Assembly: GCA_023701135.1 (NCBI GenBank)
Contig: JAMPXP010000003.1
Location: 1 to 64,000 of the forward strand
DNA from: Desulfobacula sp.
GTDB lineage: Bacteria; Desulfobacterota; Desulfobacteria; Desulfobacterales; Desulfobacteraceae
DNA length: 64,000 nt
Reading direction: 5' to 3'
Shown here: positions 26,643 through 35,717 of the stretch, in pieces
How the letters are laid out: every line of letters begins with the position of its first letter
Position numbering within the stretch: position 1 is the stretch's first letter
Notes under the pieces: model-generated
The model's input: the letters and a program-made list of their open reading frames with translations, nothing else
What the model was told of the DNA's origin: nothing
Database searches by the model: none
Made by a program: the position numbers and the translations under genes

Positions 26643-29246
26643 ATGGAGGAACGGTACCATCCTGAATCAGTGGAACCCAAATGGCAGGCATACTGGAAAG
26701 AAAACCAATTGTTCAAAGTCACTGAAGACCCGTCAAAAGAAAAATATTATCTTTTGGAGATGTTTCCTTATCCTTCAGGCAAAATTCATATCGGCCATGT
26801 GCGAAATTATACCATAGGAGATGTCGTGGTCCGGTATAAGAGGATGAAGGGATTTAATGTTCTACATCCCATGGGGTGGGATGCTTTTGGCATGCCGGCT
26901 GAAAATGCGGCCATTGATAACAATACCCACCCTGCAGCCTGGACCTATAACAATATTCGGACCATGAGGGCCCAGCTTAAGAAAATGGGGTTCTCCTATG
27001 ACTGGGACCGTGAAATTGCAACCTGTATGCCTGAGTATTATCGCTGGGAGCAGTTGCTTTTTTTAAAAATGCTGGAAAAAGGGATGGCCTACCGAAAGGA
27101 ATCCTATGTGAACTGGTGCGAGAAGTGTCAGACTGTGCTGGCCAATGAGCAGGTGGAAAACGATAAATGCTGGCGATGTTCCCAGCCGGTCCAACAGAAA
27201 AAACTCTGGCAGTGGTTTTTCAGGATTACGGATTATGCGGAAGACCTTCTGATCCACTGTGATCTATTGCCTGGATGGCCGGAAAAAGTAACGGTCATGC
27301 AGAAAAACTGGATTGGGAAAAGCGTTGGATCTGAAATCAAATTTAAAGTGGATGGGCATGATCTGGATATCGAGGTCTTTACCACAAGGCCGGATACGGT
27401 TTTTGGGGCGACCTTCATGTGTCTTGCCCCGGAACACCCCCTGGTTGAGACCCTTTCCCAAGGAACCCGGATGGAAGAACAAGTCGCTGCTTTTGTCATG
27501 AAGGTTTCCAGGCAGGAGAGGTCTGCAGAAGGTCTTGAAAAATATGAAAAAGAAGGTGTTTTTACGGGCGCTTTCTGCATTAATCCGGCAACCGGGGAAA
27601 AAATACCGGTATATACGGCCAATTTTGTATTGATGGGCTATGGTACCGGCGCCATCATGTCAGTTCCGGCCGGAGATCAACGGGATTTTGATTTTGCAAG
27701 AAAATATGGGCTTGACATCCGGGTCGTGATTCAACCGCCAGGCCAAGACCTGGATGGAGCTACCATGACCGAGGCCTTTGCCGGTGAGGGAGTCCTGGTG
27801 AATTCGGGAGACTTTAACGGGATGGACAATAAAACCGCCATGGAGTCGGTAACCGCTTGGCTGGAAAAAGAGGGTCGGGCCAAAAAAACCATTTCCTACC
27901 GGTTAAGGGATTGGGGAATATCCAGGCAACGCTATTGGGGGGCTCCCATCCCGGTGATTCACTGTCCCGACTGCGGGGTAGTGCCGGTTCCTGAAAAAGA
28001 TCTTCCCATAAGGCTGCCTGAAGAGGCCAATCTCCTTGAAAAAGGCGGATCTCCGTTGCCAGCCCTTGATTATTTTGCCTGCGCCACCTGTCCCCAATGC
28101 GGCAGAAAAGACGCCAAAAGAGATACGGATACCATGGACACCTTTGTTGAATCATCCTGGTATTATTTACGATATTGTTCACCCGGCTATGACAAAGGCA
28201 TGTTTGACCCCGAAGCCGTAAAATACTGGGCCCCGGTGGATCAATACATCGGCGGGGTGGAGCATGCAGTTCTTCACCTGTTGTATTCCCGGTATTTTAT
28301 GCGGGTATTGAATTCCCTGAGAATGATTGATTTTAAAGAGCCTTTTACACGGCTTTTGACCCAGGGCATGGTCTGCAAGGAAACCATGATGTGTCCGGAC
28401 CATGGGTATCTTTTCCCTGAAGAAGCGGTGAAACAATCCGACGGCAGGATCATCTGCACAAAATGCAGCAAAGATGTTGAAATCGGGCGGGTGATCAAAA
28501 TGTCCAAGTCCAAGAAAAATGTTGTGGACCCCAACGAATTGCTCGAAAAATATGGGGCCGACGTCACCCGGTTGTTTTCATTGTTTGCCGCTCCGCCGGA
28601 AAGAGATCTTGAATGGAGTGAGGACGGGGTCGAGGGAAGCAACCGGTTTGTCAACAGGGTATGGCGGCTGGCCATGGACTCGATGGAAAAGATAAAAGGA
28701 GTCGAACCCTTTTCAGGTCCGGCTTCAGATCTTATCTCGGATTCGGCAAAAATGCTTTATATCAAGGCCAATCAGACCATTCAAAAGGTGACCCAGGACA
28801 TTGATAAAAGCTTTCATTTTAATACGGCCATCTCTGCCGTCATGGAGCTTGTAAACGATATATATGCCCTTGATCTCGAAGCTGCCGATGCTGAACTCAA
28901 AAGAGTGCTCGCATTCAGTCTTGAAAATATTCTTTTGCTTTTATCCCCTATTATCCCCCATTTTTGTGAGGAAATATTTGAAAAACTCGGTAATAAGGGT
29001 TCTATTCTTCTGCGGTCATGGCCGGAATTCAGGGAAGATTCCCTTGAATCGGACGAAATTACGGTTGTGGTTCAGGTCAATGGAAAACTCAGGTCGACAT
29101 TTTTGCTCAAGGCTGACAGCGATGAATCAAAAATTAGAGAAGCCGCACTTTCCGATGAGAAAATCCAACGATATATTGGAGATAAAAAACCTAAAAAGGT
29201 GATTGTCATTACAAAAAAACAAACCCTTGTCAATATAGTGATTTAA
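26643..29246 (+). CDS. leuS: Leucyl-tRNA synthetase
   Basis: 867 residues, full length bacterial LeuRS. Class I signatures HIGHVRNYTIGD (about 50-61) and KMSKSKKNV (about 620) are intact; the CP1 editing domain lies between, with the TTRPDT motif near 240 that binds the misacylated 3' end. Two CxxC zinc pairs are visible in the insert (CPDCG and CPQCG, about 440-485). AAGGAG lies 8 bases before the ATG. lptE follows one base after the stop. Confidence 0.98.
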   Translation: MEERYHPESVEPKWQAYWKENQLFKVTEDPSKEKYYLLEMFPYPSGKIHIGHVRNYTIGDVVVRYKRMKGFNVLHPMGWDAFGMPAENAAIDNNTHPAAWTYNNIRTMRAQLKKMGFSYDWDREIATCMPEYYRWEQLLFLKMLEKGMAYRKESYVNWCEKCQTVLANEQVENDKCWRCSQPVQQKKLWQWFFRITDYAEDLLIHCDLLPGWPEKVTVMQKNWIGKSVGSEIKFKVDGHDLDIEVFTTRPDTVFGATFMCLAPEHPLVETLSQGTRMEEQVAAFVMKVSRQERSAEGLEKYEKEGVFTGAFCINPATGEKIPVYTANFVLMGYGTGAIMSVPAGDQRDFDFARKYGLDIRVVIQPPGQDLDGATMTEAFAGEGVLVNSGDFNGMDNKTAMESVTAWLEKEGRAKKTISYRLRDWGISRQRYWGAPIPVIHCPDCGVVPVPEKDLPIRLPEEANLLEKGGSPLPALDYFACATCPQCGRKDAKRDTDTMDTFVESSWYYLRYCSPGYDKGMFDPEAVKYWAPVDQYIGGVEHAVLHLLYSRYFMRVLNSLRMIDFKEPFTRLLTQGMVCKETMMCPDHGYLFPEEAVKQSDGRIICTKCSKDVEIGRVIKMSKSKKNVVDPNELLEKYGADVTRLFSLFAAPPERDLEWSEDGVEGSNRFVNRVWRLAMDSMEKIKGVEPFSGPASDLISDSAKMLYIKANQTIQKVTQDIDKSFHFNTAISAVMELVNDIYALDLEAADAELKRVLAFSLENILLLLSPIIPHFCEEIFEKLGNKGSILLRSWPEFREDSLESDEITVVVQVNGKLRSTFLLKADSDESKIREAALSDEKIQRYIGDKKPKKVIVITKKQTLVNIVI

Positions 29247-29247
29247 T

Positions 29248-29757
29248 ATGAGATATATGAAAAGATTGTTATTGACCTGCCTATTTTTCTCTATTGCGTC
29301 CTGCGGCTATCAGTTCGAAGGCGGCGGATATATTAATAAAGATGTAATGCGGGTAGCCGTAAAGGTTTTGGAGAACAATACCTCTGAAACAGGGGCTGAT
29401 GTCATATTTACAAATGCCCTCATCCGAGAGATTCTTCAGAAAACAGATACCAAAGTTGTGGATGAGGCCAGTGCAACGGCAGTCATCGAAGGCACCATCA
29501 AGTCTGTTACCTTTGCTGCCCTGTCACGGGCATCTGCGGAATCTGTTGTCGAAAGAGGAATATCCGCTACCATGGATCTTCAGATGGTGAACAAAGATGG
29601 AGAAGTGATATGGTCTGCCATAAATTTAAGCTCCAATGAAAGCTATACAACATCCCAGGATAAAGCTGCGGATGAAGGCAACAAAGGTACGGCTTTGGAA
29701 AAAATTGCCGCAAGAAGTGCTGAAAGAATTGTCAGCAGGATGTTAAGCAATTTTTAA
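29248..29757 (+). CDS. lptE: LPS-assembly lipoprotein LptE
   Basis: 169 residues with a lipoprotein signal peptide: basic start, hydrophobic core and lipobox SIASC (Cys at residue 19), followed by GYQFEGGG, the usual beginning of LptE. The mature part has the LptE alternating strands and the late ALEKIAARSAERIVSRM helix. LptE plugs and chaperones LptD in the outer membrane. Start could also be the ATG at codon 4. It is coupled to leuS with one base between, an order found in many proteobacteria. Confidence 0.87.
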   Translation: MRYMKRLLLTCLFFSIASCGYQFEGGGYINKDVMRVAVKVLENNTSETGADVIFTNALIREILQKTDTKVVDEASATAVIEGTIKSVTFAALSRASAESVVERGISATMDLQMVNKDGEVIWSAINLSSNESYTTSQDKAADEGNKGTALEKIAARSAERIVSRMLSNF

Positions 29758-29769
29758 TATCATGCTGAA

Positions 29770-29801
29770 GACAGGATTTATTAAGGATAATAAATCCTGT
29801 C
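29770..29801. terminator. Bidirectional hairpin between convergent lptE and rpsT
   Basis: GACAGGATTTATTA (29770-29783) and TAATAAATCCTGTC (29788-29801) form a perfect 14-bp stem with a 4-base loop AGGA, sitting 13 bases after the lptE stop and 38 bases beyond the rpsT stop on the other strand. There is no strong U-tract on either side, so it may act as a barrier or 3'-end stabiliser as much as an intrinsic terminator. Confidence 0.65.
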
Positions 29802-29838
29802 CTGGGCTGGGTCATTTGAAGAAACAAAACGCGAAGGC

Positions 29839-30093
29839 TTATGCATTCATAAATTTGAACAATCTGGAAATTTTTCTGGAAGCGGTTTTTTTATGGATAA
29901 TGCCTTTTTTGGCTGCTTTGTGAAGGGCGGATTGATTTTTTCTCAGGATTTCATCCGAATTTTCACCGCCGGCTTCTTTTACGGCTCGAAGCTTTTTTTC
30001 CAGGGTTTTGAGTGTGGTTTTGGCGGATCTGTTTCTAAGCCGTCTTCCCTGGCTCTGTTTTGCGCGTTTGATTGCAGATTTATGGTTTGCCAA
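29839..30093 (-). CDS. rpsT: 30S ribosomal protein S20
   Basis: 84 residues, ANHKSAIKRAKQSQGRRLRNR at the start minus the initiator, with the long helical bundle of S20 after it. Translation begins at a TTG (30093-30091) with AAAGGAG 10 bases upstream. E. coli rpsT also uses UUG, where the rare start takes part in feedback control by S20, so similar control is plausible here. Confidence 0.97.
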   Translation of the reverse strand: MANHKSAIKRAKQSQGRRLRNRSAKTTLKTLEKKLRAVKEAGGENSDEILRKNQSALHKAAKKGIIHKKTASRKISRLFKFMNA

Positions 30094-30158
30094 CTTAATC
30101 TTTCTCCTTTATAAATGGGTAAAACAAATTTAATATTCGGTCATATTTCAAATTCGGA

Positions 30159-30187
30159 AACATATAGACTTTGTTGAATTTTGTCAA
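30159..30187 (-). promoter_or_regulatory. Promoter of rpsT
   Basis: On the minus strand TTGACA (30187-30182), a 17-base spacer and TATGTT (30164-30159). The -35 is perfect. The site overlaps the region just ahead of the divergent murJ gene. Confidence 0.6.
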
Positions 30188-30205
30188 GAAAAACTTGTGG
30201 GCAGA

Positions 30206-31744
30206 ATGCTGAAAAAGACCGTTTTAATCAGTCTATTAACCTTTGGGAGCAGAATTCTCGGGGTTGTGAGGGATGCCCTCATTGCCCTTTATTTTGGGGC
30301 ATCCTCTCAAAGCGATGCCTTTTTTATTGCATTTCGCCCCTTTGATCTTTCCCGAAAACTTTTCTCCGAAGGCATCTTAAGCATCTCTTTTATTCCTGTT
30401 TTTTCGGAAACCCTTGAAAGAGAAGGGCTGCCACGAGCCGCGGCTATGGTTTTTTCATTTTTTTTCTTTTTTTCAATCATCGGCATGTTAACTGTTGTAT
30501 CCGGGATTTTTTTTGCACCCCTGGTGATGAAACTCATTGCCCCCGGATTCATTCACCATTCCTATCAGTACGGACTGACGATGATATTAATGAAAATCAT
30601 GCTGCCCTACGTTTTTTTTATTCTGATCACGGCAGTTTGCATGGGGGTGCTGAATTCTTTCGGTCATTTCAGTGTTCCGGCCGTCGCTCCTCTCGTGTTC
30701 AACCTGGTCGTCATCGCATTTACCCTTTTTGTGTCACGCCGATTTAATGTTCCGATTATAGGAGTGGCTGTGGGAGTAACAATCGGTGGAATAGTTCAGC
30801 TTGCCCTCCAGATCCCGTCGATGATACGTCTGGGACTGGTTAAAATTTCTTTTTTCTGTATGTTCCACCCCGGTGTTTTAAGGGTTGCAAAAATTATGAT
30901 TCCTTCCATGATCGGAGCGGCTTCCTATCAGATCAATATTATGGTGGCTTCGTTTTTTACCTCCGGGTTTGATGAGGGCAGCGTAACCTTTGTGTATTAT
31001 GCAGACCGGCTGGTTCAATTTCCCCTGGCCCTTTTTGCGGTTTCCGTTGCAACGGTTCTATTGCCGGAAATTTCAAAAAAGGTGGTCTTGGGTCAGCTTG
31101 ATGAAGTTGGGGAACTGTTCTCAAGAGGTGTAAAGCTGGTGTTCTTTATCACCATCCCGGCCATGGCAGGGCTTATGGCCCTCAATGAACCCATTGTCAA
31201 AATTTTATTCGGGCATGGGGCCTTTGATGCTGAGGCTGTTGAAAAGACCGCGGATTGTCTTTTTTTTCTTGCCTTGGGCCTATGGGCGTTTACCGGGGTG
31301 AGATTGTTTGTGACACTTTATTATTCACTCATGCGCATCGCTATCCCTTTTTATTCCGGTCTTATTGCCGTGGGGCTGAACCTGGTTCTCTGCCCTGTTT
31401 TGATGAACCCATTGGGGGTGAGGGGACTTATCCTGTCCGTATCTCTATCGGCCGCTGCAGGATTTATTTTTTTAATTTTTAATATTCCCGGGACAATGGA
31501 TATTCGGAAAAATGAGATCATTGTTTCTGCTTGCAGATCTTTTTTCGTATCTGCTATAATGTTTTTCCTTGTCAGGCTGGCGGCGGAACGGATTTTGCCC
31601 CTGTCCACATCGAGGCTCGGATTTTCAATAGGAATTATAGGCTGCATCTGCATTGGAATGATTTTATATCTCGGAATCCATCAGATCCTGTCAAACCCTG
31701 AATGGGAGCTCATAAAAAGAGGAATTAGAAAGAAGACATCATGA
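30206..31744 (+). CDS. murJ: Lipid II flippase MurJ
   Basis: 512 residues from the ATG at 30206; an in-frame GTG three codons earlier is possible, and neither has a strong Shine-Dalgarno. MurJ moves lipid-linked peptidoglycan precursor across the inner membrane. About 14 membrane segments are visible, with the conserved TFGSRILGVVRDALIALYFG opening (helix 1), SDAFFIAFR, and the FSEGILSISFIPVF segment. The stop overlaps the next gene by 4 bases. Confidence 0.95.
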   Translation: MLKKTVLISLLTFGSRILGVVRDALIALYFGASSQSDAFFIAFRPFDLSRKLFSEGILSISFIPVFSETLEREGLPRAAAMVFSFFFFFSIIGMLTVVSGIFFAPLVMKLIAPGFIHHSYQYGLTMILMKIMLPYVFFILITAVCMGVLNSFGHFSVPAVAPLVFNLVVIAFTLFVSRRFNVPIIGVAVGVTIGGIVQLALQIPSMIRLGLVKISFFCMFHPGVLRVAKIMIPSMIGAASYQINIMVASFFTSGFDEGSVTFVYYADRLVQFPLALFAVSVATVLLPEISKKVVLGQLDEVGELFSRGVKLVFFITIPAMAGLMALNEPIVKILFGHGAFDAEAVEKTADCLFFLALGLWAFTGVRLFVTLYYSLMRIAIPFYSGLIAVGLNLVLCPVLMNPLGVRGLILSVSLSAAAGFIFLIFNIPGTMDIRKNEIIVSACRSFFVSAIMFFLVRLAAERILPLSTSRLGFSIGIIGCICIGMILYLGIHQILSNPEWELIKRGIRKKTS

Positions 31745-32043
31745 CTACGGTTGAAAAATCAGGCTTATATTTGGCGGTATTTTTTATTGCGGCTCTCTTA
31801 TGCCTGATGGTGTTTTCCGAAAACGGTATCTTAGATCACAGGGCCCTGTCGCAAAAAGAACAGAATGCTCAAGATCAGACCCGTATGGTTGAATCGGAAA
31901 ATCATAAACTTGAGTATGAAATCAATATGTTGAAAACAGACATGGAATACCTGAAGCATCTTGCAAAACATGAACATGATATGATCGAAGAAGATGAACT
32001 GATGTTTAAGGATAAACCGGACAATAAGGGGGATACGCCATGA
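31741..32043 (+). CDS. FtsB/DivIC-like septum formation initiator protein
   Basis: 100 residues: a membrane segment at about 8-26, then a heptad-rich coiled coil (about 38-75) and a short tail ending in acidic ELMFKDKP, which matches the LGMVKPGEIVF-type end of FtsB/DivIC. Such proteins link the early and late divisome with FtsL and FtsQ. It overlaps murJ at ATGA and is overlapped by the next gene, so the three are one translational unit. The match is structural rather than strong in sequence. Confidence 0.7.
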   Translation: MTTVEKSGLYLAVFFIAALLCLMVFSENGILDHRALSQKEQNAQDQTRMVESENHKLEYEINMLKTDMEYLKHLAKHEHDMIEEDELMFKDKPDNKGDTP

Positions 32044-32309
32044 ATCAGGAAATCGGGACCCTTGAACTGGCAAGGCTGTATGAACGGCAGGGATATTATC
32101 AAGATGCCCGTGAGATCTATTTGCACCTTCACAGCCAAAAAACCGGAACTGAAATTCAGGCAGGGATAAAACGCATGAATAAAAAGATTGAAGATGCAGG
32201 GTTTCGTTCTGAAGAAAGGGTGTTCTTTCTTTTTGAAAAATGGCTGATGCTGATGGTATTAAGACATCGGCTGGACAATTTTATTAAAATTAGAAAGAGG
32301 CTTTTCTGA
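32040..32309 (+). CDS. Small helical repeat protein (TPR-like), unknown function
   Basis: 89 residues, starting at an ATG that overlaps the FtsB-like stop (ATGA). The opening TLELARLYERQGYYQDAREIYLHL has the pattern of a single tetratricopeptide repeat (about 7-30), followed by a basic helix. Tight coupling to murJ and the FtsB-like gene suggests a role around cell-wall synthesis or division. No function can be named. Confidence 0.7.
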   Translation: MNQEIGTLELARLYERQGYYQDAREIYLHLHSQKTGTEIQAGIKRMNKKIEDAGFRSEERVFFLFEKWLMLMVLRHRLDNFIKIRKRLF

Positions 32310-32349
32310 AACTGAGGTTGGGGCAGGATCAGATTTTATGCTGTACCAA

Positions 32350-33198
32350 CTACTGCATTCTGACTATTCTGAATCCCAGGCTGTTTCTTTTTGCTGCGGG
32401 TTTATAATAACCCCGGTAGGCAGAACGCTGATACTTGCTTGACTGATGCCATCCCCCTCCCCGAAAAATTCTATGGTTCCCGGTTTTGCATAGAGGATCA
32501 ACAATATTATCTTGATAGGTGTCTGTTATCGCACCGACATAACGGCTCAGAGGGTCGCGCCATTCGCATGCATCCTGAACCCATTCCTGGGCATTGCCGT
32601 GCATGTCATAGAGTCCCCATTTATTGGGGGATTTGGTTTTTACCGGATGGGGTTTAAAATCTCCGGGAGGATTCTGAGCACCAGAATTATAACAGTACCA
32701 AGCCATCTCAAGAATGGCAGGTTCCGGCTTATTACAGGCAAAGGTGGACGATGACCCCCCTGCAAAGGCCGTTATGGATTCGGCCCGGCAGGCATATTCC
32801 CATTCCGCTTCAGTCGGGAGCCGGTATTTGTCCGTTTTTTCCCATTCATTCAGAACCCTTATGAATTCAATGCATTGGTTCCAGGAAACCGAATCCACCG
32901 GATGGTGTTTCCCCAAGTCTGCGAACGAGGACGGGTTAAATCCCACAAGCTTTTCCCATTGTCCCTGGGTCACCTCTGTTTCTCCCATGTAAAAACTTTT
33001 TGAGATGACCACTTTGTGTTGGTTTTCATTCCATTGGCGACCTTCTTCAGACTCGGGACTTCCCATGATAAAGCTGCCGGCAGGGATAAGAACAAACCGC
33101 ATACCAAGTTTATTGGTGAAAATCTCAGGTTCGGCCCAGAGGTATGAATTAAAAAAAAATAAAAATAAAAAAGATGGAATAAAGCTTATATTTTTCAT
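32350..33198 (-). CDS. Secreted SUMF1/FGE-fold protein without the formylglycine-enzyme Cys
   Basis: 282 residues. Residues 1-22 are a signal peptide ending at LWA. The rest is a formylglycine-generating-enzyme sulfatase (SUMF1) fold: FVLIPAGSFIMGS, EVTQGQWEKL, PVDSVSWNQCIEF, YRLPTEAEWEYACR, WGLYDMHGNAQEW and the final RNSLGFRIVR. True FGE ends GFRC with a catalytic copper-binding Cys; here that position is Ile, so formylglycine synthesis is unlikely. Many such domains are binding or scaffold proteins. It is read leftwards, alone, divergent from the LysM gene. Confidence 0.88.
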   Translation of the reverse strand: MKNISFIPSFLFLFFFNSYLWAEPEIFTNKLGMRFVLIPAGSFIMGSPESEEGRQWNENQHKVVISKSFYMGETEVTQGQWEKLVGFNPSSFADLGKHHPVDSVSWNQCIEFIRVLNEWEKTDKYRLPTEAEWEYACRAESITAFAGGSSSTFACNKPEPAILEMAWYCYNSGAQNPPGDFKPHPVKTKSPNKWGLYDMHGNAQEWVQDACEWRDPLSRYVGAITDTYQDNIVDPLCKTGNHRIFRGGGWHQSSKYQRSAYRGYYKPAAKRNSLGFRIVRMQ

Positions 33199-33359
33199 GA
33201 AGATTTCCCAATAGTTTGGTGAATCGAATTTTCCTAAAACCCTATCACACTATTCAATCCAAGTTCAATGGTGAAATTCAGTAAAAAAAGACTTTATCAG
33301 TTGAAAAATCAGGTAGAGATGATATTAAGGTCTTATTCGACAAACAAAGGAGAGCGGCC

Positions 33360-34055
33360 ATGAAACCAAAAGAAGCCCTTGAAGCAAAAATATCCACAAC
33401 AAAAACCAATACCAATAAAAAGAAATTATCGGAAATCCCGGAGGGTGAAAAAAGAACGGAACTGTCTCTTCTCAAAAAGAATGAATTTGCAATGATTCTT
33501 ATGGGAGCTCTGTTGTTGACCCTTATTGTCTTTTTTTTCTTTTTCAGGACCTCTGATCCTGTTCCCCCGTCTGTGCCTGAAAATCAATCCGTTTTACCGA
33601 TTTCCGATCTTGAAAGCAGGATGGAAAAGATAGAGCAGGCCCTTCAGATTCGGGAGACATCCGCATCATCCGAAGGTGGGAGCGCACTAAAGGAAAAGGC
33701 TGGGATAAATCCGCTGGAAGAGAGGGTGGCAAGGCTTGAAACCGCCTTTTCAGTCAAGATGGATTCAATGGTTGAAAGAATTGGTAAAATTGAAAAAAAC
33801 ATCAGTCAATTGGCGGTAAAGTCGGAGATATCTTCCGAGGTTCCCGATGCCAAGCCGGGGCCTGCTGCTCCGGCACCTGAAAAAAAGACAGTAAAAAAAG
33901 AAAAAAAAGACCCCATTTTTCATACCGTCCAAAAGGGAGAAACACTTTTCAGTATCAGCCGAAAATATAATACAAGCGTTGAAACCCTAAGAAAAATAAA
34001 CAATCTTTCCAATGATGCCGCTATTTTCCCAGGGAATAATATTCTGGTCCGGTAG
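33360..34055 (+). CDS. Membrane-anchored LysM domain protein
   Basis: 231 residues. A basic cytoplasmic tail (about 1-42) precedes one membrane segment (about 44-62); then a coiled coil (about 80-155), a Pro/Ala/Lys linker, and a single LysM domain at the C-terminus (about 186-231: HTVQKGETLFSISRKYNTSVETL). LysM binds peptidoglycan GlcNAc. An AAAGGAG site precedes the ATG. No catalytic domain is present, so it probably tethers the envelope to something in the cytoplasm. Confidence 0.88.
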   Translation: MKPKEALEAKISTTKTNTNKKKLSEIPEGEKRTELSLLKKNEFAMILMGALLLTLIVFFFFFRTSDPVPPSVPENQSVLPISDLESRMEKIEQALQIRETSASSEGGSALKEKAGINPLEERVARLETAFSVKMDSMVERIGKIEKNISQLAVKSEISSEVPDAKPGPAAPAPEKKTVKKEKKDPIFHTVQKGETLFSISRKYNTSVETLRKINNLSNDAAIFPGNNILVR

Positions 34056-34354
34056 AATTCGGGATGGATTTGTAATCAAGACATTCCATGTCCTTATTCT
34101 CGGGATGATCTCAAGGTATCGGACGTATTGTTTCTCTTTGTCGGCCCTGAATAGATAGGAACTTAGGCCTCTCTAATTTGCGATCCCTTGTAATAATCCA
34201 TTTATCTAAAAAAAACGAATAAATATATGAATTTTTAAACACGGTATGATGTTTGCTTGAGCGTGATCCTTAAGATCATAATATGACAGCCAATGGCCCT
34301 GCATGTTGGACAAGGAAGATTCAACCCATTAAAGTCATTTGAAAAGGAGAACAA
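34056..34354 (+). promoter_or_regulatory. Intergenic region with promoter and operator-like repeat ahead of kamA
   Basis: No gene seen. TTGAGC at 34257-34262 and TAATAT at 34279-34284 are 16 bases apart. Their spacer contains an inverted repeat, TGATC and GATCA arms around 5 bases (34264-34278), a position typical of operators for activators that twist the spacer. AAAGGAG stands 7 bases before the kamA ATG. The first 150 bases hold nothing recognisable. Confidence 0.5.
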
Positions 34355-35674
34355 ATGCAAGAGGGACAATACTCACCCATGGCAACAGCGCTCACACTGG
34401 AAGATGATGAGCCTCCCAGTAGTCGGCGTGTTGCAGTAACCCACCCTTCGGCTTCAACAGCCGTTTCCTACCCTATTATTTTTAAAAATACCAATCTTAT
34501 CCAGGCTGCAAAGATTCAGATCAGTCGACGCAGCCCCAAAACCAGTTCTGAGACCCGCTCTTTCCGGCGCAGATTCTATCCTCTGGTGACTGACAAAGAA
34601 TGGAATGATTGGCAATGGCAGGTCAGCCACCGGATCAGAACCTATGAAAAGCTCAGTCGGATACTGGTCTTATCGCCTGATGAAACATTGGTTAACAGCG
34701 GGACCCAGCTCCCATTAAGCATTACACCCTATTACCTCAGCCTTATCTCAGCAAATGACCCTGATCAACCTCTGCGCAGGTCTGTGGTTCCCAGTGTCAG
34801 TGAATGGGTTAAAATGCCCTGTGAATCCGATGACCCCCTTGGTGAGGACCACCAGAGTCCGGTGCCGGGACTTGTTCATCGTTATCCGGACAGGGTCCTA
34901 TTCCTGCTTCTGGATTTTTGTTCAACCTATTGCCGGTATTGCACCCGGTCAAGGGTTGTGGGACATGGGAATATCCATGCAGGGCGGACGAGATGGGAAA
35001 AGGCCATTGATTATATCGCCGGAACGCCGACGGTTCGGGATGTGTTGTTGTCCGGCGGGGACCCTCTGACCTTGAGCGACGATCGGCTGGAATGGGTGTT
35101 GTCCAGACTGCGACGGATCCCCCATGTTGAAATTATCCGCATCGGTACCAAGGTGCCGGCTGTTTTGCCCCAGAGGATTACTCCCAGGCTCGTTAAGATG
35201 CTCAAGCGGTATCATCCCCTATGGATGAGTCTTCATTTTGTTCATCCGGATGAATGCACGCCTGAAACCGCCAAAGCCTGCGCCATGCTTGCCGATGCCG
35301 GTATTCCCCTGGGGTCCCAGACGGTTCTTCTGAAGAATATCAATGATTCCGTGGACACCATGAAATCCCTGATGCAGGGGCTGATGAAAATGAGGGTCAG
35401 ACCCTATTATCTTTACCAGTGCGATCCCATCACCGGGTCCGGACATTTCAGGACTTCCATTGAAAAGGGGCTTGATATCATTCGCGGCCTTCGGGGATTT
35501 ACAACCGGGTATGCCGTCCCCACCTATGTGGTGGATGCCCCCGGCGGCGGCGGAAAAATACCCTTAATGCCGGATTACGTCCAGGGACATACGGCTGAAG
35601 AGATGATCCTGACCAATTATGAAAATAAAAATTTCAGATATCCTGATCCCCTGATTAGGGAAACCGTATTCTGA
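34355..35674 (+). CDS. kamA: Lysine 2,3-aminomutase (radical SAM, PLP)
   Basis: 439 residues. The radical-SAM cluster motif is C189-S-T-Y-C193-R-Y-C196 (CxxxCxxC). PLP-binding Lys is K401 in DAPGGGGK. The two Asp residues that hold the epsilon-amino group of lysine in the characterised enzyme appear conserved (D357 in QCDP, D394 in YVVDAP), which favours lysine over glutamate. It has a roughly 70-residue unusual N-terminal extension and lacks a terminal Cys cluster. The expected reaction is L-lysine to beta-lysine. First gene of a four-gene operon with two ATP-grasp ligases and a GNAT/deacetylase fusion. An EpmB-like role on EF-P is less likely because of length and context. Confidence 0.87.
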   Translation: MQEGQYSPMATALTLEDDEPPSSRRVAVTHPSASTAVSYPIIFKNTNLIQAAKIQISRRSPKTSSETRSFRRRFYPLVTDKEWNDWQWQVSHRIRTYEKLSRILVLSPDETLVNSGTQLPLSITPYYLSLISANDPDQPLRRSVVPSVSEWVKMPCESDDPLGEDHQSPVPGLVHRYPDRVLFLLLDFCSTYCRYCTRSRVVGHGNIHAGRTRWEKAIDYIAGTPTVRDVLLSGGDPLTLSDDRLEWVLSRLRRIPHVEIIRIGTKVPAVLPQRITPRLVKMLKRYHPLWMSLHFVHPDECTPETAKACAMLADAGIPLGSQTVLLKNINDSVDTMKSLMQGLMKMRVRPYYLYQCDPITGSGHFRTSIEKGLDIIRGLRGFTTGYAVPTYVVDAPGGGGKIPLMPDYVQGHTAEEMILTNYENKNFRYPDPLIRETVF

Positions 35675-35717
35675 AGATGCAAACCGCGGGATGTGATTTT
35701 TTACCGGGAGAAGGATA

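Noticed and set aside
26469..26660. Small reverse-strand frame between the HD-GYP gene and leuS
   Set aside because: It overlaps the leuS start and its promoter, has no ribosome site and encodes only a hydrophobic low-complexity stretch.
32350..33198. Sulfatase-activating formylglycine enzyme
   Set aside because: The catalytic cysteine in the final GFRC motif is replaced by Ile and no sulfatase gene is near.
34355..35674. kamA as the EF-P modifying enzyme EpmB
   Set aside because: EpmB is shorter and normally pairs with epmA; here the gene heads an operon with ligases and a deacetylase, and efp lies 25 kb away.
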